From NCBI RefSeq assembly GCF_009735685.1, contig NZ_WHPN01000327.1, positions 1-57,924 on the forward strand: DNA of 57,924 nt. The letters are read 5' to 3'. Below, piece by piece: positions 49,890-57,924 of the stretch. Positions within the stretch are counted from its first letter, which is position 1, and every line of letters begins with the position of its first letter. Under the pieces are notes generated by a model. It worked only from the letters and a program-made list of their open reading frames with translations. It had not been told where the DNA came from and made no database searches. The translations under genes and the position numbers were made by a program. Source of the stretch: Streptomyces lycii (GTDB lineage Bacteria; Actinomycetota; Actinomycetes; Streptomycetales; Streptomycetaceae).

Positions 49890-51294
49890 ACTCACCGCGG
49901 CGCCCGCACGAGCCGCCGGCGGCCCGGCACGCCAGCCGGCCCAGCTGTACGCGGTGGCGGCCGTCTCCGCCCTGGGCGGTCTGCTCTTCGGCTACGACAC
50001 GGGCATCATCTCCGGCGCCCTGCTCCATCTCCGCGACGACCTCGCCCTGTCCTCCCGGGGCCAGGAGATCGTCGTCAGCGTCATCCTGGTCGGCGCCATG
50101 GCCGGGGCGCTGTGCTCGGGGCGGCTCGCGGTCCGCTACGGGCGGCGCCGGGTGGTGCTCTGGGTGGCGCTCGTCTTCGCGGTCGGCGCCCTGGGCTCCG
50201 CGGCGGCGCCCGGCGTCGGCACGCTGATCGCGGCCCGGTTCGTCCTCGGTCTCGCCGTGGGCGGCGCCTCCAACATGGTGCCGGTGTACATCGCGGAGGT
50301 GGCACCGGCCGCCATTCGCGGCCGGCTGATGGTGCTGTTCCAGCTGATGGTGGCCATCGGCCAGCTGATCTCCTACCTGTGCGGCTGGCTGCTCGCCGAT
50401 CACGGCGGCTGGCGGCTCATGTTCGGGCTGGCCGTCATCCCCGCGGCGGTGCTCGCGGCCGGCATGGTCAAACTGCCGGAGAGCCCCCGATGGCTCGTCG
50501 AGCACGGCCGCACCGACGCGGCGCGCGCGGTGCTCCAGCGGCTGCGTCCGGCCGGGACCGACGTCGGCGCGGAGATCGCCGGCATCCAGGACGTCTCGGC
50601 CTCGGCGCCGCGCGCGGACCGGCGCGCACTGCTCCGGCCGTGGCTCCGGCCCGCCCTCGTGGTCGCCCTGGGAGTGGCCGCCTTCTCCCAGCTGACCGGC
50701 ATCAACGCCGTGGTGTACTACGCGCCGACGATCCTGTCGGACGCAGGCTTCGGCGACTCCGTCGCCCTCGTCACCGGTGTGGGTATCGGCGTCATGCTCG
50801 TGGTGGCCGGTGTCAGCGGAGCGATCGCCGTGGACGCGATCGGCCGCCGGCGCACGATGCTGGTGTTCGTCCCGCTGTCGGGGCTGGCCATGGCCGTGCT
50901 CGGCGCGGCCTTCCTGGCGGGCGACTCGCCCGCACAGCGGTGGGTCGTGATCCTCTCGCTGTTCGCCTACATCCTGTTCAACGGCATCGGGATCCAGTCC
51001 GTGGTGTGGCTGATCGCCCCGGAGATCCTCCCGCTCGCCGTGCGCGGACCGGCGGCCAGTCTGGCCACCCTCTCCGTCTGGGGCTTCGACCTGCTGATCG
51101 CCGTCACGGCGCTGAGCGCGATCAACGCCATCGGCCGCTCGGGAACCTTCTTCGTGTACGCGGCCATGAACGCCCTGTGCGTGCTCTTCGTCGCCCTGAA
51201 GGTGCCCGAGACCCGGGGCAGGAGCCTGGAGGACATCGAGAAGGCCCTGCGCGCGCCCGGCACCTTCCGGCGCAACCTGGCCGCCCGGAACTGA
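49882..51294 (+). CDS. Sugar porter family MFS transporter
   Basis: A 470-aa sugar:H+ symporter with twelve membrane segments. Family signatures are ALGGLLFGYDTGIISGALL, RYGRRR in loop 2-3, LAVGGASNMVPVYIAEVAPAAIRG, the PESPRWL motif after helix 6, FSQLTGINAVVYYAPTI in helix 7, and VPETRGRSLEDIE at the end. The ATG at 49882 (a GTG lies three bases before) overlaps the PhyH stop by 8 bp, so the two are translationally coupled. The sugar or inositol specificity is not evident. A 15-bp terminator follows. Confidence 0.91.
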   Translation: MPELTAAPARAAGGPARQPAQLYAVAAVSALGGLLFGYDTGIISGALLHLRDDLALSSRGQEIVVSVILVGAMAGALCSGRLAVRYGRRRVVLWVALVFAVGALGSAAAPGVGTLIAARFVLGLAVGGASNMVPVYIAEVAPAAIRGRLMVLFQLMVAIGQLISYLCGWLLADHGGWRLMFGLAVIPAAVLAAGMVKLPESPRWLVEHGRTDAARAVLQRLRPAGTDVGAEIAGIQDVSASAPRADRRALLRPWLRPALVVALGVAAFSQLTGINAVVYYAPTILSDAGFGDSVALVTGVGIGVMLVVAGVSGAIAVDAIGRRRTMLVFVPLSGLAMAVLGAAFLAGDSPAQRWVVILSLFAYILFNGIGIQSVVWLIAPEILPLAVRGPAASLATLSVWGFDLLIAVTALSAINAIGRSGTFFVYAAMNALCVLFVALKVPETRGRSLEDIEKALRAPGTFRRNLAARN

Positions 51295-51320
51295 GCGGCG
51301 GCCCGCCCCCCTCCGCGACC

Positions 51321-51357
51321 GCGCCGCCGCCGGCCTCCATCGGGCCGGCGGCGGCGC
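51321..51357 (+). terminator. Terminator after the sugar porter
   Basis: Perfect 15-bp stem (GCGCCGCCGCCGGCC) with a 7-nt loop, 27 bp after the stop codon. Confidence 0.8.
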
Positions 51358-51727
51358 CGTGGCGCGGTGAGCCCTCCGCGTCACCGGGGACCGGGCGCCG
51401 ACCCGCCGCCGTACGGGCGCGCCGCCCGCGGCGGGACCCGTGCCGCCCGGACCGGAGTAGGAGTCCACGGCCCGGGGTACCCGGCCTCCGCCACCGAGAC
51501 GGGCCGGGAAGAGGGGCTTGCCGCCACCGCCGGAGCGGGTCCGGAGCGGTCCGGTCCGGACCGCTCCCGTACGGGCCGAAGCGAGCAGGTACCGGGCACC
51601 AGGGCCCGGCTCAAGTCCGCAGGGCCCGGCTCCGGTCCCGGTCCGGTCCGGCCCCCGAGAGTCCGGTCCGGGACGATCCGGTCCGGGGCGGAGAGTGCAG
51701 GAACCACCCAGTGGAGGACGCACCGAC
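51358..51727. other. GTCCGG-rich leader before the 82-aa gene
   Basis: No gene. At 51543-51567 there is a 12-bp perfect inverted repeat with a single central T. Downstream, GTCCGG and GGTCCGGTCC motifs recur many times to about 51690. It may be a structured RNA leader or simple repeat expansion. Confidence 0.55.
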
Positions 51728-51976
51728 ATGATCACGCCCGCGCAGATCACGGCCCTGCTCGAATCCGAAGCCGACGACCCGATCCTGATCGTCACGTCCG
51801 GCACCGCCGTCGTCGTACCGGCGGCGGCGCTGGGCACCGAGCGCTACCGGGGCGCCATGGAGGTCGTCTCCCGGCAGGATCTCGTCTCCCGGCTCGGCAC
51901 CGGAACACCGTCCCGGGACGGACTCGAGGAGATCGCCGCACGCCTGGACACCACCGTGGCGCAGCTCGGCGCCTGA
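51728..51976 (+). CDS. Small orphan protein, 82 aa
   Basis: Unrecognised. An 82-aa acidic protein beginning MITPAQITALLESEADDPILIV. The middle holds hydrophobic strands (ILIVTSGTAVVVPAAALG), and the end is helical (GLEEIAARLDTTVAQLGA). The ATG at 51728 follows GTGGAGGA, a good ribosome site. Codon use with high third-position GC supports it as a real gene. There is no signal peptide or membrane segment. It stands alone between a terminator and the convergent TetR gene. Confidence 0.7.
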   Translation: MITPAQITALLESEADDPILIVTSGTAVVVPAAALGTERYRGAMEVVSRQDLVSRLGTGTPSRDGLEEIAARLDTTVAQLGA

Positions 51977-52040
51977 TGTCCGGCATCCCGGCCACGAACC
52001 GGTGACGGGGCCGGGGCCGTGTCACACCCGCGCGGCCGCA

Positions 52041-52092
52041 CCCCGCGCCCGCGCCCGCACCCGCACCCGCACCCGCACCCGCACCCGCACGG
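52041..52092. repeat. CGCACC hexamer repeat
   Basis: Tandem hexamers, about six CGCACC units preceded by CGCGCC units, between the convergent ends of the 82-aa gene and the TetR gene. Confidence 0.75.
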
Positions 52093-52117
52093 TCGTACGG
52101 CTTCTCGGAGGAGGCGG

Positions 52118-52834
52118 TCAGCCGGTGTCCAGGCCGTCGACCAGCCGGTCGAGGAAGCGGCTGAACGTCGCTTCGGGATCCGGCGGACGGCCCGGCGCGG
52201 CCAGGACTTCGGCCAGTCCGGGGTGGCGGCCGTCGGCGGCGACCGCCGCCAGATAGCGGGCCTCGGCCGCCGCCCGGCCGGACGAACCGGCGGCCGCGGC
52301 CTGGCTGATCTCGTAGCCGACGTGCCCGGCGACGAAGCCGGTGAGCATGCTGAAGACCTCCAGTTTCGCGGCGCCGTCCAGCCGGGTGGGCCGCAGCGCC
52401 GCCAGCGCGTACTCCAGGAACGCCAGCGTGTTCGGCCCGAGGGACCGGCGGGCGGACAGCGCCGCGGGGAGCCAGCGGTGCCGGAGCATGAGGTCCCGCT
52501 GGAGCCGGCCGACGGACTTCAGGTCCGTGCGCCAGTCGCCGGTCAGCCGCCCGTCCGTGGGCAGTTCGCCGCTGACGTGGTCGACCATCAGCTCCAGCAG
52601 CGTCTCCTTGTCGGGGGCGTAGCTGTAGAGCGACATGGCACCGGCCCCGACCCGGGCGGCGACGCGCCGCATGGTGACCGCCTCCAGCCCTTCGGCATCG
52701 GCCAGGGCGACGGCCGCGGCGGTGATCTCCTCGCGGCTGAAGGCAGGCTTCCGCCCCCGTCCGGTCCGGCCGGGGTTCAGCCAGAGCTGCTGCGGGTCGA
52801 CGCCGGACGCACCGGCTCCGCCGCCACGGGTCAC
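52118..52834 (-). CDS. TetR-family regulator
   Basis: A 238-aa TetR repressor. The DNA-binding domain is FSREEITAAAVALADAEGLEAVTMRRVAARVGAGAMSLYSYAPDKETLLELM. An alpha-helical ligand domain follows, of the TetR_C class found near tetracycline- or drug-type regulators. The GTG at 52834 has AAGGAGG upstream. It is divergent from the CocE-type hydrolase gene, and a 14-bp-arm palindrome (52888-52918) lies between them, next to the hydrolase start. It probably represses the hydrolase and itself until a small hydrophobic ester or amide binds (inference). Confidence 0.9.
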   Translation of the reverse strand: MTRGGGAGASGVDPQQLWLNPGRTGRGRKPAFSREEITAAAVALADAEGLEAVTMRRVAARVGAGAMSLYSYAPDKETLLELMVDHVSGELPTDGRLTGDWRTDLKSVGRLQRDLMLRHRWLPAALSARRSLGPNTLAFLEYALAALRPTRLDGAAKLEVFSMLTGFVAGHVGYEISQAAAAGSSGRAAAEARYLAAVAADGRHPGLAEVLAAPGRPPDPEATFSRFLDRLVDGLDTG

Positions 52835-52887
52835 GATCTCCGCCCTCCTTCCCGGGCAAGGGGACATGCGCACTCCATCCAAGCATC

Positions 52888-52918
52888 CGTTATTCTCGTA
52901 CGACGTACGAGAATAACG
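52888..52918. promoter_or_regulatory. TetR operator before CocE hydrolase
   Basis: Perfect 14-bp inverted arms CGTTATTCTCGTAC / GTACGAGAATAACG around a GAC centre. It ends 9 bp before the hydrolase ATG and is the most AT-rich patch in the area, so it likely overlaps the promoter and start region. Length and symmetry fit a TetR-family operator. Confidence 0.88.
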
Positions 52919-52927
52919 AGGAGAGCC

Positions 52928-54736
52928 ATGACACCGACCCCGCACGGCGCCACGTCCGGAACCGGCCGGGCGGCCGCGGCCCCGCCCGGAAAGCCGCCGC
53001 TGTCCTCCCGGATGATGCGGGCGACCTGGCGCGGTCTGCCGGCCCGCCGGTACGACACCGGATTCGAGCCGGGGCTCGTGGTGCCGGCCGCCGACGGCAG
53101 CCCGCTGCTCACCGACCACTACTTCCCCCGCGCCGAGGGTGACTTCCCCACCCTGCTCGTGCGCTCCCCCTACGGCCGCGGGCTGCCGTGGTCGCCCATG
53201 TACGGCATGCTCTTCGCCGAGCAGGGCTTCCATGTCGTCCTGCAGAGCTGCCGCGGCACCGGCGGCTCGGGCGGCCGGTTCGACCTGTGGCGCAACGAGC
53301 CCGCCGACGGCCTGGCCACCGTGGCGTGGCTGCGGGAACAGCCCTGGTTCACCGGGCGGCTGGGCACCGTCGGCCCCAGCTATCTCGGGTACGTGCAGTG
53401 GGCGCTCGCCCTCGACCCGCCGCCGGAACTCCGGGCGATGGTCGTCCAGGCAGGCCTGCACGATCCGTACGACCTCTTCCACTCCGGGGGCGCCCTCCGG
53501 CTGGAGAACGCCCTCGCCGTCGGCGCGGGCATGACGTACCAGCACCGGGGCACCGGGCCCCTCCTGCGCGCGACGCTCCGCCTGCGACGACGGCTGCGCG
53601 CGATCACGGACGCGCGGCCGCTGCGCGGGGCGTACGTCTCCGCCCTGGGGGAGATCCCCTGGCTGGACGGCGCGTTGGCCCACCCGGACGCCGACGACCC
53701 GTACTGGCGCGGCGCGGCCCTGGGCGCGGCGGCGGAGCGGCTGAACGTCCCCACCTGTCTGGTGACCGGATGGCACGACGCGCTGGCCGGCCAGACCTTG
53801 CAGCAGTACGCCCGGCTCCGCGCCGCCGGCTGCGAGACGGCCCTGCTCGTCGGGTCGTGGACGCACACCTCCGCGCTCCGGGAGGGATGGCCCGAGGTGT
53901 TCGCCGAAAGCCTCGCCTGGCTGCGCGCCCATCTCTGCGCGGATCCCTCCGCCCTGCGTCCCACCCGGGTGCGGGTGCAGGTGGAGGGCCTGGGGGCGTG
54001 GCGGGACCTCGACGACTGGCCGCCCTCGCGCGAGACGGCTTCCTGGTTCGCCGCCCCGGACGGCCGCCTCGCCCCGCGGGAACCCGCCGGATCCGGGCCA
54101 CTCGCGGGCTTCCGTTACGACCCGGACGACCCCACGCCCTCCGTGGGCGGACCGCTGCTCTCCGGCGCGGCCGGCCCCCGCGACAACAGCGCCCTGGAGG
54201 CCCGCGAGGACGTCCTGACCTTCACCGGCCCGCCGCTGGCCGAACCGCTCGACGTCCTCGGCCCGGTCTCCGCGCGGCTCCGGATCTCCACGGACACCGG
54301 ATACGCCGACGTCTTCACCCGGCTCTGTGACGTGGACCCGCGAGGCCGCTCCACGAATGTCTGCGACGGACACACGCGGTTGCGGACCACTCCGCGGACG
54401 TCCGCGGAGTTCACGGATACAGCGGAGATCGCGGAGGTCGCGGAAGCCTCGGAGATCGCGGAGATCGCGGAGATCGCGGAGATCGCGGAGATCGCGGAGA
54501 TCGCGGTGCCGATGAGTGCGACCGCCCACCGGTTCCCCGCCGGGCACCGCGTCCGCTGGCAGATCAGCGGCGGCGCCCATCCCCGTTACGCCCGCGGCAC
54601 CGGCAGCGGTGAGCCGGCGCTCGACGCCACGGAACTGCTGCCGGTACGCGTCACGGTGCACCCCGGGTCGGCGCTGCTGCTGCCCCGCCCGGACGGCGCC
54701 GGGGCACCGGAGCCCGGGAGCGCGTCCGGCCGGTGA
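52928..54736 (+). CDS. CocE/NonD-family serine hydrolase with in-frame EIA repeat
   Basis: A 602-aa hydrolase of the cocaine-esterase/X-Pro-dipeptidyl-peptidase group. The alpha/beta hydrolase core has the nucleophilic Ser in GTVGPSYLGYVQW, SCRGTGGSGG for the oxyanion side, VTGWHDA (Asp) and WTHTS (His). The C-terminal jelly roll has PTPSVGGPLL, FTGPPLAEPLDVLGPV and TAHRFPAGHRVRWQISGGAHPRYAR. Just before TAHRF a 27-residue (EIA)n repeat is inserted, coded by nine 9-bp units. There is no signal peptide. The ATG at 52928 follows GAGGAGAG. It is regulated by the divergent TetR. It probably hydrolyses esters or amides; the substrate is unknown. Confidence 0.9.
   Translation: MTPTPHGATSGTGRAAAAPPGKPPLSSRMMRATWRGLPARRYDTGFEPGLVVPAADGSPLLTDHYFPRAEGDFPTLLVRSPYGRGLPWSPMYGMLFAEQGFHVVLQSCRGTGGSGGRFDLWRNEPADGLATVAWLREQPWFTGRLGTVGPSYLGYVQWALALDPPPELRAMVVQAGLHDPYDLFHSGGALRLENALAVGAGMTYQHRGTGPLLRATLRLRRRLRAITDARPLRGAYVSALGEIPWLDGALAHPDADDPYWRGAALGAAAERLNVPTCLVTGWHDALAGQTLQQYARLRAAGCETALLVGSWTHTSALREGWPEVFAESLAWLRAHLCADPSALRPTRVRVQVEGLGAWRDLDDWPPSRETASWFAAPDGRLAPREPAGSGPLAGFRYDPDDPTPSVGGPLLSGAAGPRDNSALEAREDVLTFTGPPLAEPLDVLGPVSARLRISTDTGYADVFTRLCDVDPRGRSTNVCDGHTRLRTTPRTSAEFTDTAEIAEVAEASEIAEIAEIAEIAEIAEIAVPMSATAHRFPAGHRVRWQISGGAHPRYARGTGSGEPALDATELLPVRVTVHPGSALLLPRPDGAGAPEPGSASGR
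54425..54505 (+). repeat. Codon-aligned 9-bp minisatellite inside the CocE gene
   Basis: Nine 9-bp units: GAGATCGCG, GAGGTCGCG, GAAGCCTCG, then six GAGATCGCG. The units are in frame and encode EIA-EVA-EAS-(EIA)6. A 22-bp perfect palindrome (54389-54410) lies just before. Length changes here would keep the frame. Confidence 0.93.
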
Positions 54737-54792
54737 GCGGACCGGGGGGACGGCCCCGGTCGCGCGGGTCGGGCGGCGCGCGGGGGCCGTGG

Positions 54793-55833
54793 TCAGCCGG
54801 CGCCGGAGGCGGCGCTGCTCTCCCGTACCAGCAGGCGGTGCGGCGGGGTCCGTTCCACCGCGGGGGCGTTCCCGCCCTTCGCCGCCTCCTCGATCCGGGA
54901 CAGCAGCAGGTCCAGCGCGGTGACGGCGATCGCGTCCTTGTCCGGGGCCACCGTCGTGAGCGACGGCACGCTGAACCGGGAGGCCGCTATGTCGTCGAAA
55001 CCGGCGACGGCGACGTCCCGCGGCACCCGCAGCCCGCGTTCGTGCAGCGCGCGCATCGCGCCCAGCGCCAGCTGGTCGTTGAGGCAGAACAGCGCGTCGG
55101 GGCGGCCGCCGTCCAGCAGGTCCAGCAGTTCCTCGGTGGCGCTGGCGCCCGGTGGCCACAGGAAGTCGTGCACCGGGACGACGAGCCGCGGGTCGTACGG
55201 GATGCCGGCGTCGGCCAGGGCCTCCCGGTAGCCGCGGGTGCGCAGTTCGGCCGCCCCGGCCACGTCACCGGTCCGGCCGCCGAGGACCGCGATGCGCCGC
55301 CGCCCGCCCGCGATCAGATGCGCGGTCGCCTCCCGCGCGGCCGCGACGTTGTCGATGGCGACGTGGTCGCTGACCCCGGAGGCGTCCCGCTCCCCCAGCA
55401 GCACCAGCGGCAGCCGGCTGTCCCGCTCCCGGAGATCCTTCGGCAGCAGCGAGAGCGGGCTGAGGATGATGCCGTCGGCGAAGTCCGAGTCGAAGCCGCT
55501 CAGCGCGGCGATCTCGCGGTCCCGGCGGCCACCGGTCTGGTGGACGAGGACGGTGTACGAGCGGCGCTCGGCCTCGGTGACGATGAGCTTGGCCAGTTCG
55601 GAGAAGTACGCCACGTCCAGCTCGGGCACGACGAGCGCGATCATGCCGGTGCGGCCCCGGCGCAGATGGCGGCCGGCCAGGTTGACCCGGTAGCCGAGGG
55701 CGTCGATGGCCTCCTGTACGACGCGCCGGGTCGCGTCCGAGACGTGCTGGTAGTCGTTGATGACATTGGAGACGGTCTTCTCCGACACACCGGCGCGTTT
55801 CGCGACGTCCTTGATCCTCGGCCTCGGCGGCAC
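54793..55833 (-). CDS. LacI-family repressor, divergent from GH2
   Basis: A 346-aa LacI/GalR regulator. The helix-turn-helix is RIKDVAKRAGVSEKTVSNVIND, the hinge AGRHLRRGRTGMIALVVPE, and the effector domain ends VAVAGFDDIAASRFSVPSLTTVAPD. The GTG at 55833 follows AGGAGGGGAG. The perfect palindrome TTTACATCGATGTAAA at 55897-55912 in the gap to GH2 is its likely operator. It should respond to the sugar released or transported with the GH2 enzyme. Confidence 0.91.
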   Translation of the reverse strand: MPPRPRIKDVAKRAGVSEKTVSNVINDYQHVSDATRRVVQEAIDALGYRVNLAGRHLRRGRTGMIALVVPELDVAYFSELAKLIVTEAERRSYTVLVHQTGGRRDREIAALSGFDSDFADGIILSPLSLLPKDLRERDSRLPLVLLGERDASGVSDHVAIDNVAAAREATAHLIAGGRRRIAVLGGRTGDVAGAAELRTRGYREALADAGIPYDPRLVVPVHDFLWPPGASATEELLDLLDGGRPDALFCLNDQLALGAMRALHERGLRVPRDVAVAGFDDIAASRFSVPSLTTVAPDKDAIAVTALDLLLSRIEEAAKGGNAPAVERTPPHRLLVRESSAASGAG

Positions 55834-55896
55834 GGGCTCTCCCCTCCTGGCGGCACTAGATCGTACCCAGGACCGGCCGTATCGCCGTCAGACCTC

Positions 55897-55912
55897 TTTA
55901 CATCGATGTAAA
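55897..55912. promoter_or_regulatory. LacI operator before GH2
   Basis: Perfect 16-bp palindrome TTTACATCGATGTAAA with central CG, 64 bp upstream of the LacI start and 49 bp before the GH2 start. Confidence 0.88.
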
Positions 55913-55960
55913 CACGTGGTGGCATATGGGCTCCGTCAGCCTCGTCACGCGAGGAGCAGC

Positions 55961-57835
55961 GTGCCCAGCAACACCTCCCCCGCCCGTTCCGCCCAGGCCG
56001 GCGGACCCGTGCCCCGGCCGGAACATCCGCGTCCGCAGTTCGTCCGCCGGGACTGGCTGTGCCTCAACGGCAGCTGGCAGTTCGAGACCGACCGCGGTGA
56101 CAGCGGACTGGAGCGCGGGCTGCGGGAACGCCCGCTGTCGGGCGTCATCACCGTGCCGTTCTGCCCCGAGTCGGAGCTGTCCGGCATCGGCGAGAGGGAC
56201 TTCCTGGAGGCGGTCTGGTACCGCCGCACCGTCACCGTCCCCGCCGGATGGGACACGGACAGCCGGGTGCTGCTGCACTTCCAGGCCGTCGACCACGACA
56301 CGACGGTCTGGGCGGACGGCACCGAGGTCGCCCGGCACCGCGGCGGCTTCACCCCGTTCACCGCCGATCTGGACGGCATCGCCACGCCCGGCCGCGAGGT
56401 GACGATCACCGTCCGGGCCCGCGACACCCGGCACGGCCCGCAGGCCCGCGGCAAGCAGGCCACCTGGTACGCCAACTCGGGCTGCCACTACACGCGCACC
56501 ACCGGCATCTGGCAGACGGTGTGGCTGGAGGCGGTGCCGCGCGCCGCGCACCTGCGCCGCCCCCGCGTCACCCCCGATGTCGGCGCCGGTGCCTTCCACG
56601 TCGAACTGCCGCTGTCCGCGAACCTCCCCGGCCACCGGGTGCGGGCCGTGCTGACCGACGAGCGGGGCGAGGTCGTGGCCGCCGGGGCGCGCGCCGACCT
56701 GGACCTGTGCCCGCGCCTCGTGCTGCCGGTCCCCGAGGACCGGGTCCGTCTCTGGTCCCCGGCGGACCCGCATCTCTACGGGCTGCGCCTGGAACTCACC
56801 GACGCAGCGGGGCGCACCGTCGACGCGGCCGACTCGTACGCCGGGCTGCGCTCGGTCTCGGTGCGCGGCAAGGCGGTGCTGATCAACGGCGAGCCGGTGT
56901 TCCAGCGGCTCGTCCTGGACCAGGGCTACTACCCGGACGGGCTGATGACGGCCCCGTCCGACGAGGCCCTGGTGCGGGACATCGAGCTGTCGCTGGCCGC
57001 CGGCTTCAACGGTGCCCGGCTGCACCAGAAGGTGTTCGAGGAGCGCTTCCTGCACCACGCGGACCGGCTCGGCTATCTGGTCTGGGGCGAGTTCGGCGAC
57101 TGGGGCTGTGAGACCGGCGTCCGCGACGACAACCAGCGGCCGGACGCCTCGTACACCACCCAGTGGCTGGAGGCGGTGGAACGCGACTACTCGCACCCCT
57201 CCGTCGTCGGCTGGTGCCCGCTGAACGAGACGTACCAGCGGCTGCACGACCGGATCACACCGCTGGACGACGTGACCCGCGGGATGTTCCTGGCGACGAA
57301 GGCGCTGGACACCACCCGCCCGGTGATCGACGCCTCCGGTTACGCGCACCGCGTGCCGGAGACCGACGTCTACGACTCGCACTGCTACGAGCAGGACCCG
57401 GCGGCCTTCGCCGAGAAGATGACGGGGCTCGCCGGGAACGCGCCGTACGTCAACACCGGCCCGGACGGCGCCCCGTGGTCGGTGCCGTACCGCGGGCAGC
57501 CGTACTTCTGCAGCGAGTTCGGCGGCATCTGGTGGGACCCGGAGGTGGCCGCAGCCGCTGCCGCCGCCGGCCGGGACGAGAGCCGGGAGACTTCCTGGGG
57601 CTACGGCGACCGGCCGCGCACCGAGGAGGAGTTCCACGAGCGGTTCGCCGGGCTGACCGGCGTCCTGCTCGGCGATCCCGACATGTTCGGCTACTGCTAC
57701 ACGCAGCTCACGGACGTGTTCCAGGAGGTCAACGGCGTCTACCGGTTCGACCGCGGCGAAAAGCTCGACACGGCGCGGCTGCGCGCGGCGCAGGGCCGGC
57801 CGGCCGCGTACGAGCAGCGTTCCGCCGGCGGCTGA
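55961..57835 (+). CDS. GH2 family glycosidase (beta-galactosidase/glucuronidase type)
   Basis: A 624-aa cytosolic GH2 enzyme. The N-terminal sugar-binding jelly roll has LNGSWQFETDRG, VWYRRTVTVP and GCHYTRTTGIWQTVWLE. An immunoglobulin-like domain follows, then the TIM barrel with LINGEPVFQRLVLDQGYYP, acid/base Glu in CPLNETYQ and nucleophile Glu in YFCSEFGGIWW. The length is that of the short GH2 group without a fifth domain. The GTG at 55961 follows GAGGAG and lies after the LacI palindrome. Beta-galactosidase, beta-glucuronidase and beta-mannosidase all share this plan, so the sugar is not decided. It is the last gene before the contig end. Confidence 0.9.
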   Translation: MPSNTSPARSAQAGGPVPRPEHPRPQFVRRDWLCLNGSWQFETDRGDSGLERGLRERPLSGVITVPFCPESELSGIGERDFLEAVWYRRTVTVPAGWDTDSRVLLHFQAVDHDTTVWADGTEVARHRGGFTPFTADLDGIATPGREVTITVRARDTRHGPQARGKQATWYANSGCHYTRTTGIWQTVWLEAVPRAAHLRRPRVTPDVGAGAFHVELPLSANLPGHRVRAVLTDERGEVVAAGARADLDLCPRLVLPVPEDRVRLWSPADPHLYGLRLELTDAAGRTVDAADSYAGLRSVSVRGKAVLINGEPVFQRLVLDQGYYPDGLMTAPSDEALVRDIELSLAAGFNGARLHQKVFEERFLHHADRLGYLVWGEFGDWGCETGVRDDNQRPDASYTTQWLEAVERDYSHPSVVGWCPLNETYQRLHDRITPLDDVTRGMFLATKALDTTRPVIDASGYAHRVPETDVYDSHCYEQDPAAFAEKMTGLAGNAPYVNTGPDGAPWSVPYRGQPYFCSEFGGIWWDPEVAAAAAAAGRDESRETSWGYGDRPRTEEEFHERFAGLTGVLLGDPDMFGYCYTQLTDVFQEVNGVYRFDRGEKLDTARLRAAQGRPAAYEQRSAGG

Positions 57836-57861
57836 GATCCCCGGGCCGGGGCCCCGCGCCG

Positions 57862-57924
<63 letters not shown>

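Overview
The window reads as a piece of a Streptomyces chromosome (or a close actinomycete). Supporting signs are the very high GC content, GC-rich third codon positions, frequent GTG starts, many LacI-family sugar regulators, copies of the CebR operator TGGGAGCGCTCCCA, and near absence of TTA codons. The right end is a long C homopolymer and looks like a contig end rather than biology. I found no tRNA, rRNA, IS element or CRISPR array.

Layout. (1) 1-8.1 kb: a partial AA10 LPMO, an SDR oxidoreductase, two universal stress proteins, a GH65 phosphorylase coupled to a beta-phosphoglucomutase-like HAD enzyme, and a stand-alone cyclic-nucleotide-binding-fold protein. (2) 8.1-17.2 kb: the cellobiose/cello-oligosaccharide locus cebR / cebE-cebF-cebG-bglC plus a second GH1 gene. 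CebR boxes lie in front of cebE and cebR, and a conserved inverted element flanks cebR. (3) 17.9-29 kb: a ROK-type regulator, then a six-gene forward operon: GH1, radical SAM/SPASM enzyme, flavin monooxygenase, MFS transporter, GT2-PIG-L fusion and GH3. Two CebR boxes precede it, and its radical SAM and monooxygenase genes carry the only in-frame TTA (bldA) codons I found in the window. It looks like a cellobiose-gated and development-gated pathway for a sugar-derived metabolite that I do not recognise; this is the most interesting part of the window. (4) 29.1-33.3 kb: a CebR-box-controlled cellulose LPMO (AA10-CBM2), a cytochrome P450 and a cation/proton antiporter. (5) 33.3-40.9 kb: an organic-acid (beta-ketoadipate-like) catabolic cluster: 3-hydroxyacyl-CoA dehydrogenase, CoA-transferase A/B, LysR regulator, thiolase and MHS-family transporter, with shared promoter motifs. 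(6) 41.2-57.8 kb: further saccharolytic and hydrolytic modules: an EEP-family phosphohydrolase, GH5 mannanase-like enzyme, alpha/beta hydrolase, GH16 enzyme, lactonase-like propeller, DUF1992 protein, LacI + PhyH dioxygenase + sugar porter, a small orphan protein, TetR + CocE-type hydrolase, and LacI + GH2.

How they fit together. Secreted LPMO10-CBM2 opens cellulose, and CebEFG imports cello-oligosaccharides. The cytosolic GH1 and GH3 enzymes cleave them, and CebR links all of this to cellobiose. The same regulator appears to switch on the orphan six-gene operon, so plant-cell-wall sugar may serve as the cue for making or processing a small molecule. The smaller LacI, TetR and LysR modules each carry a recognisable palindromic or repeated motif beside their likely targets.
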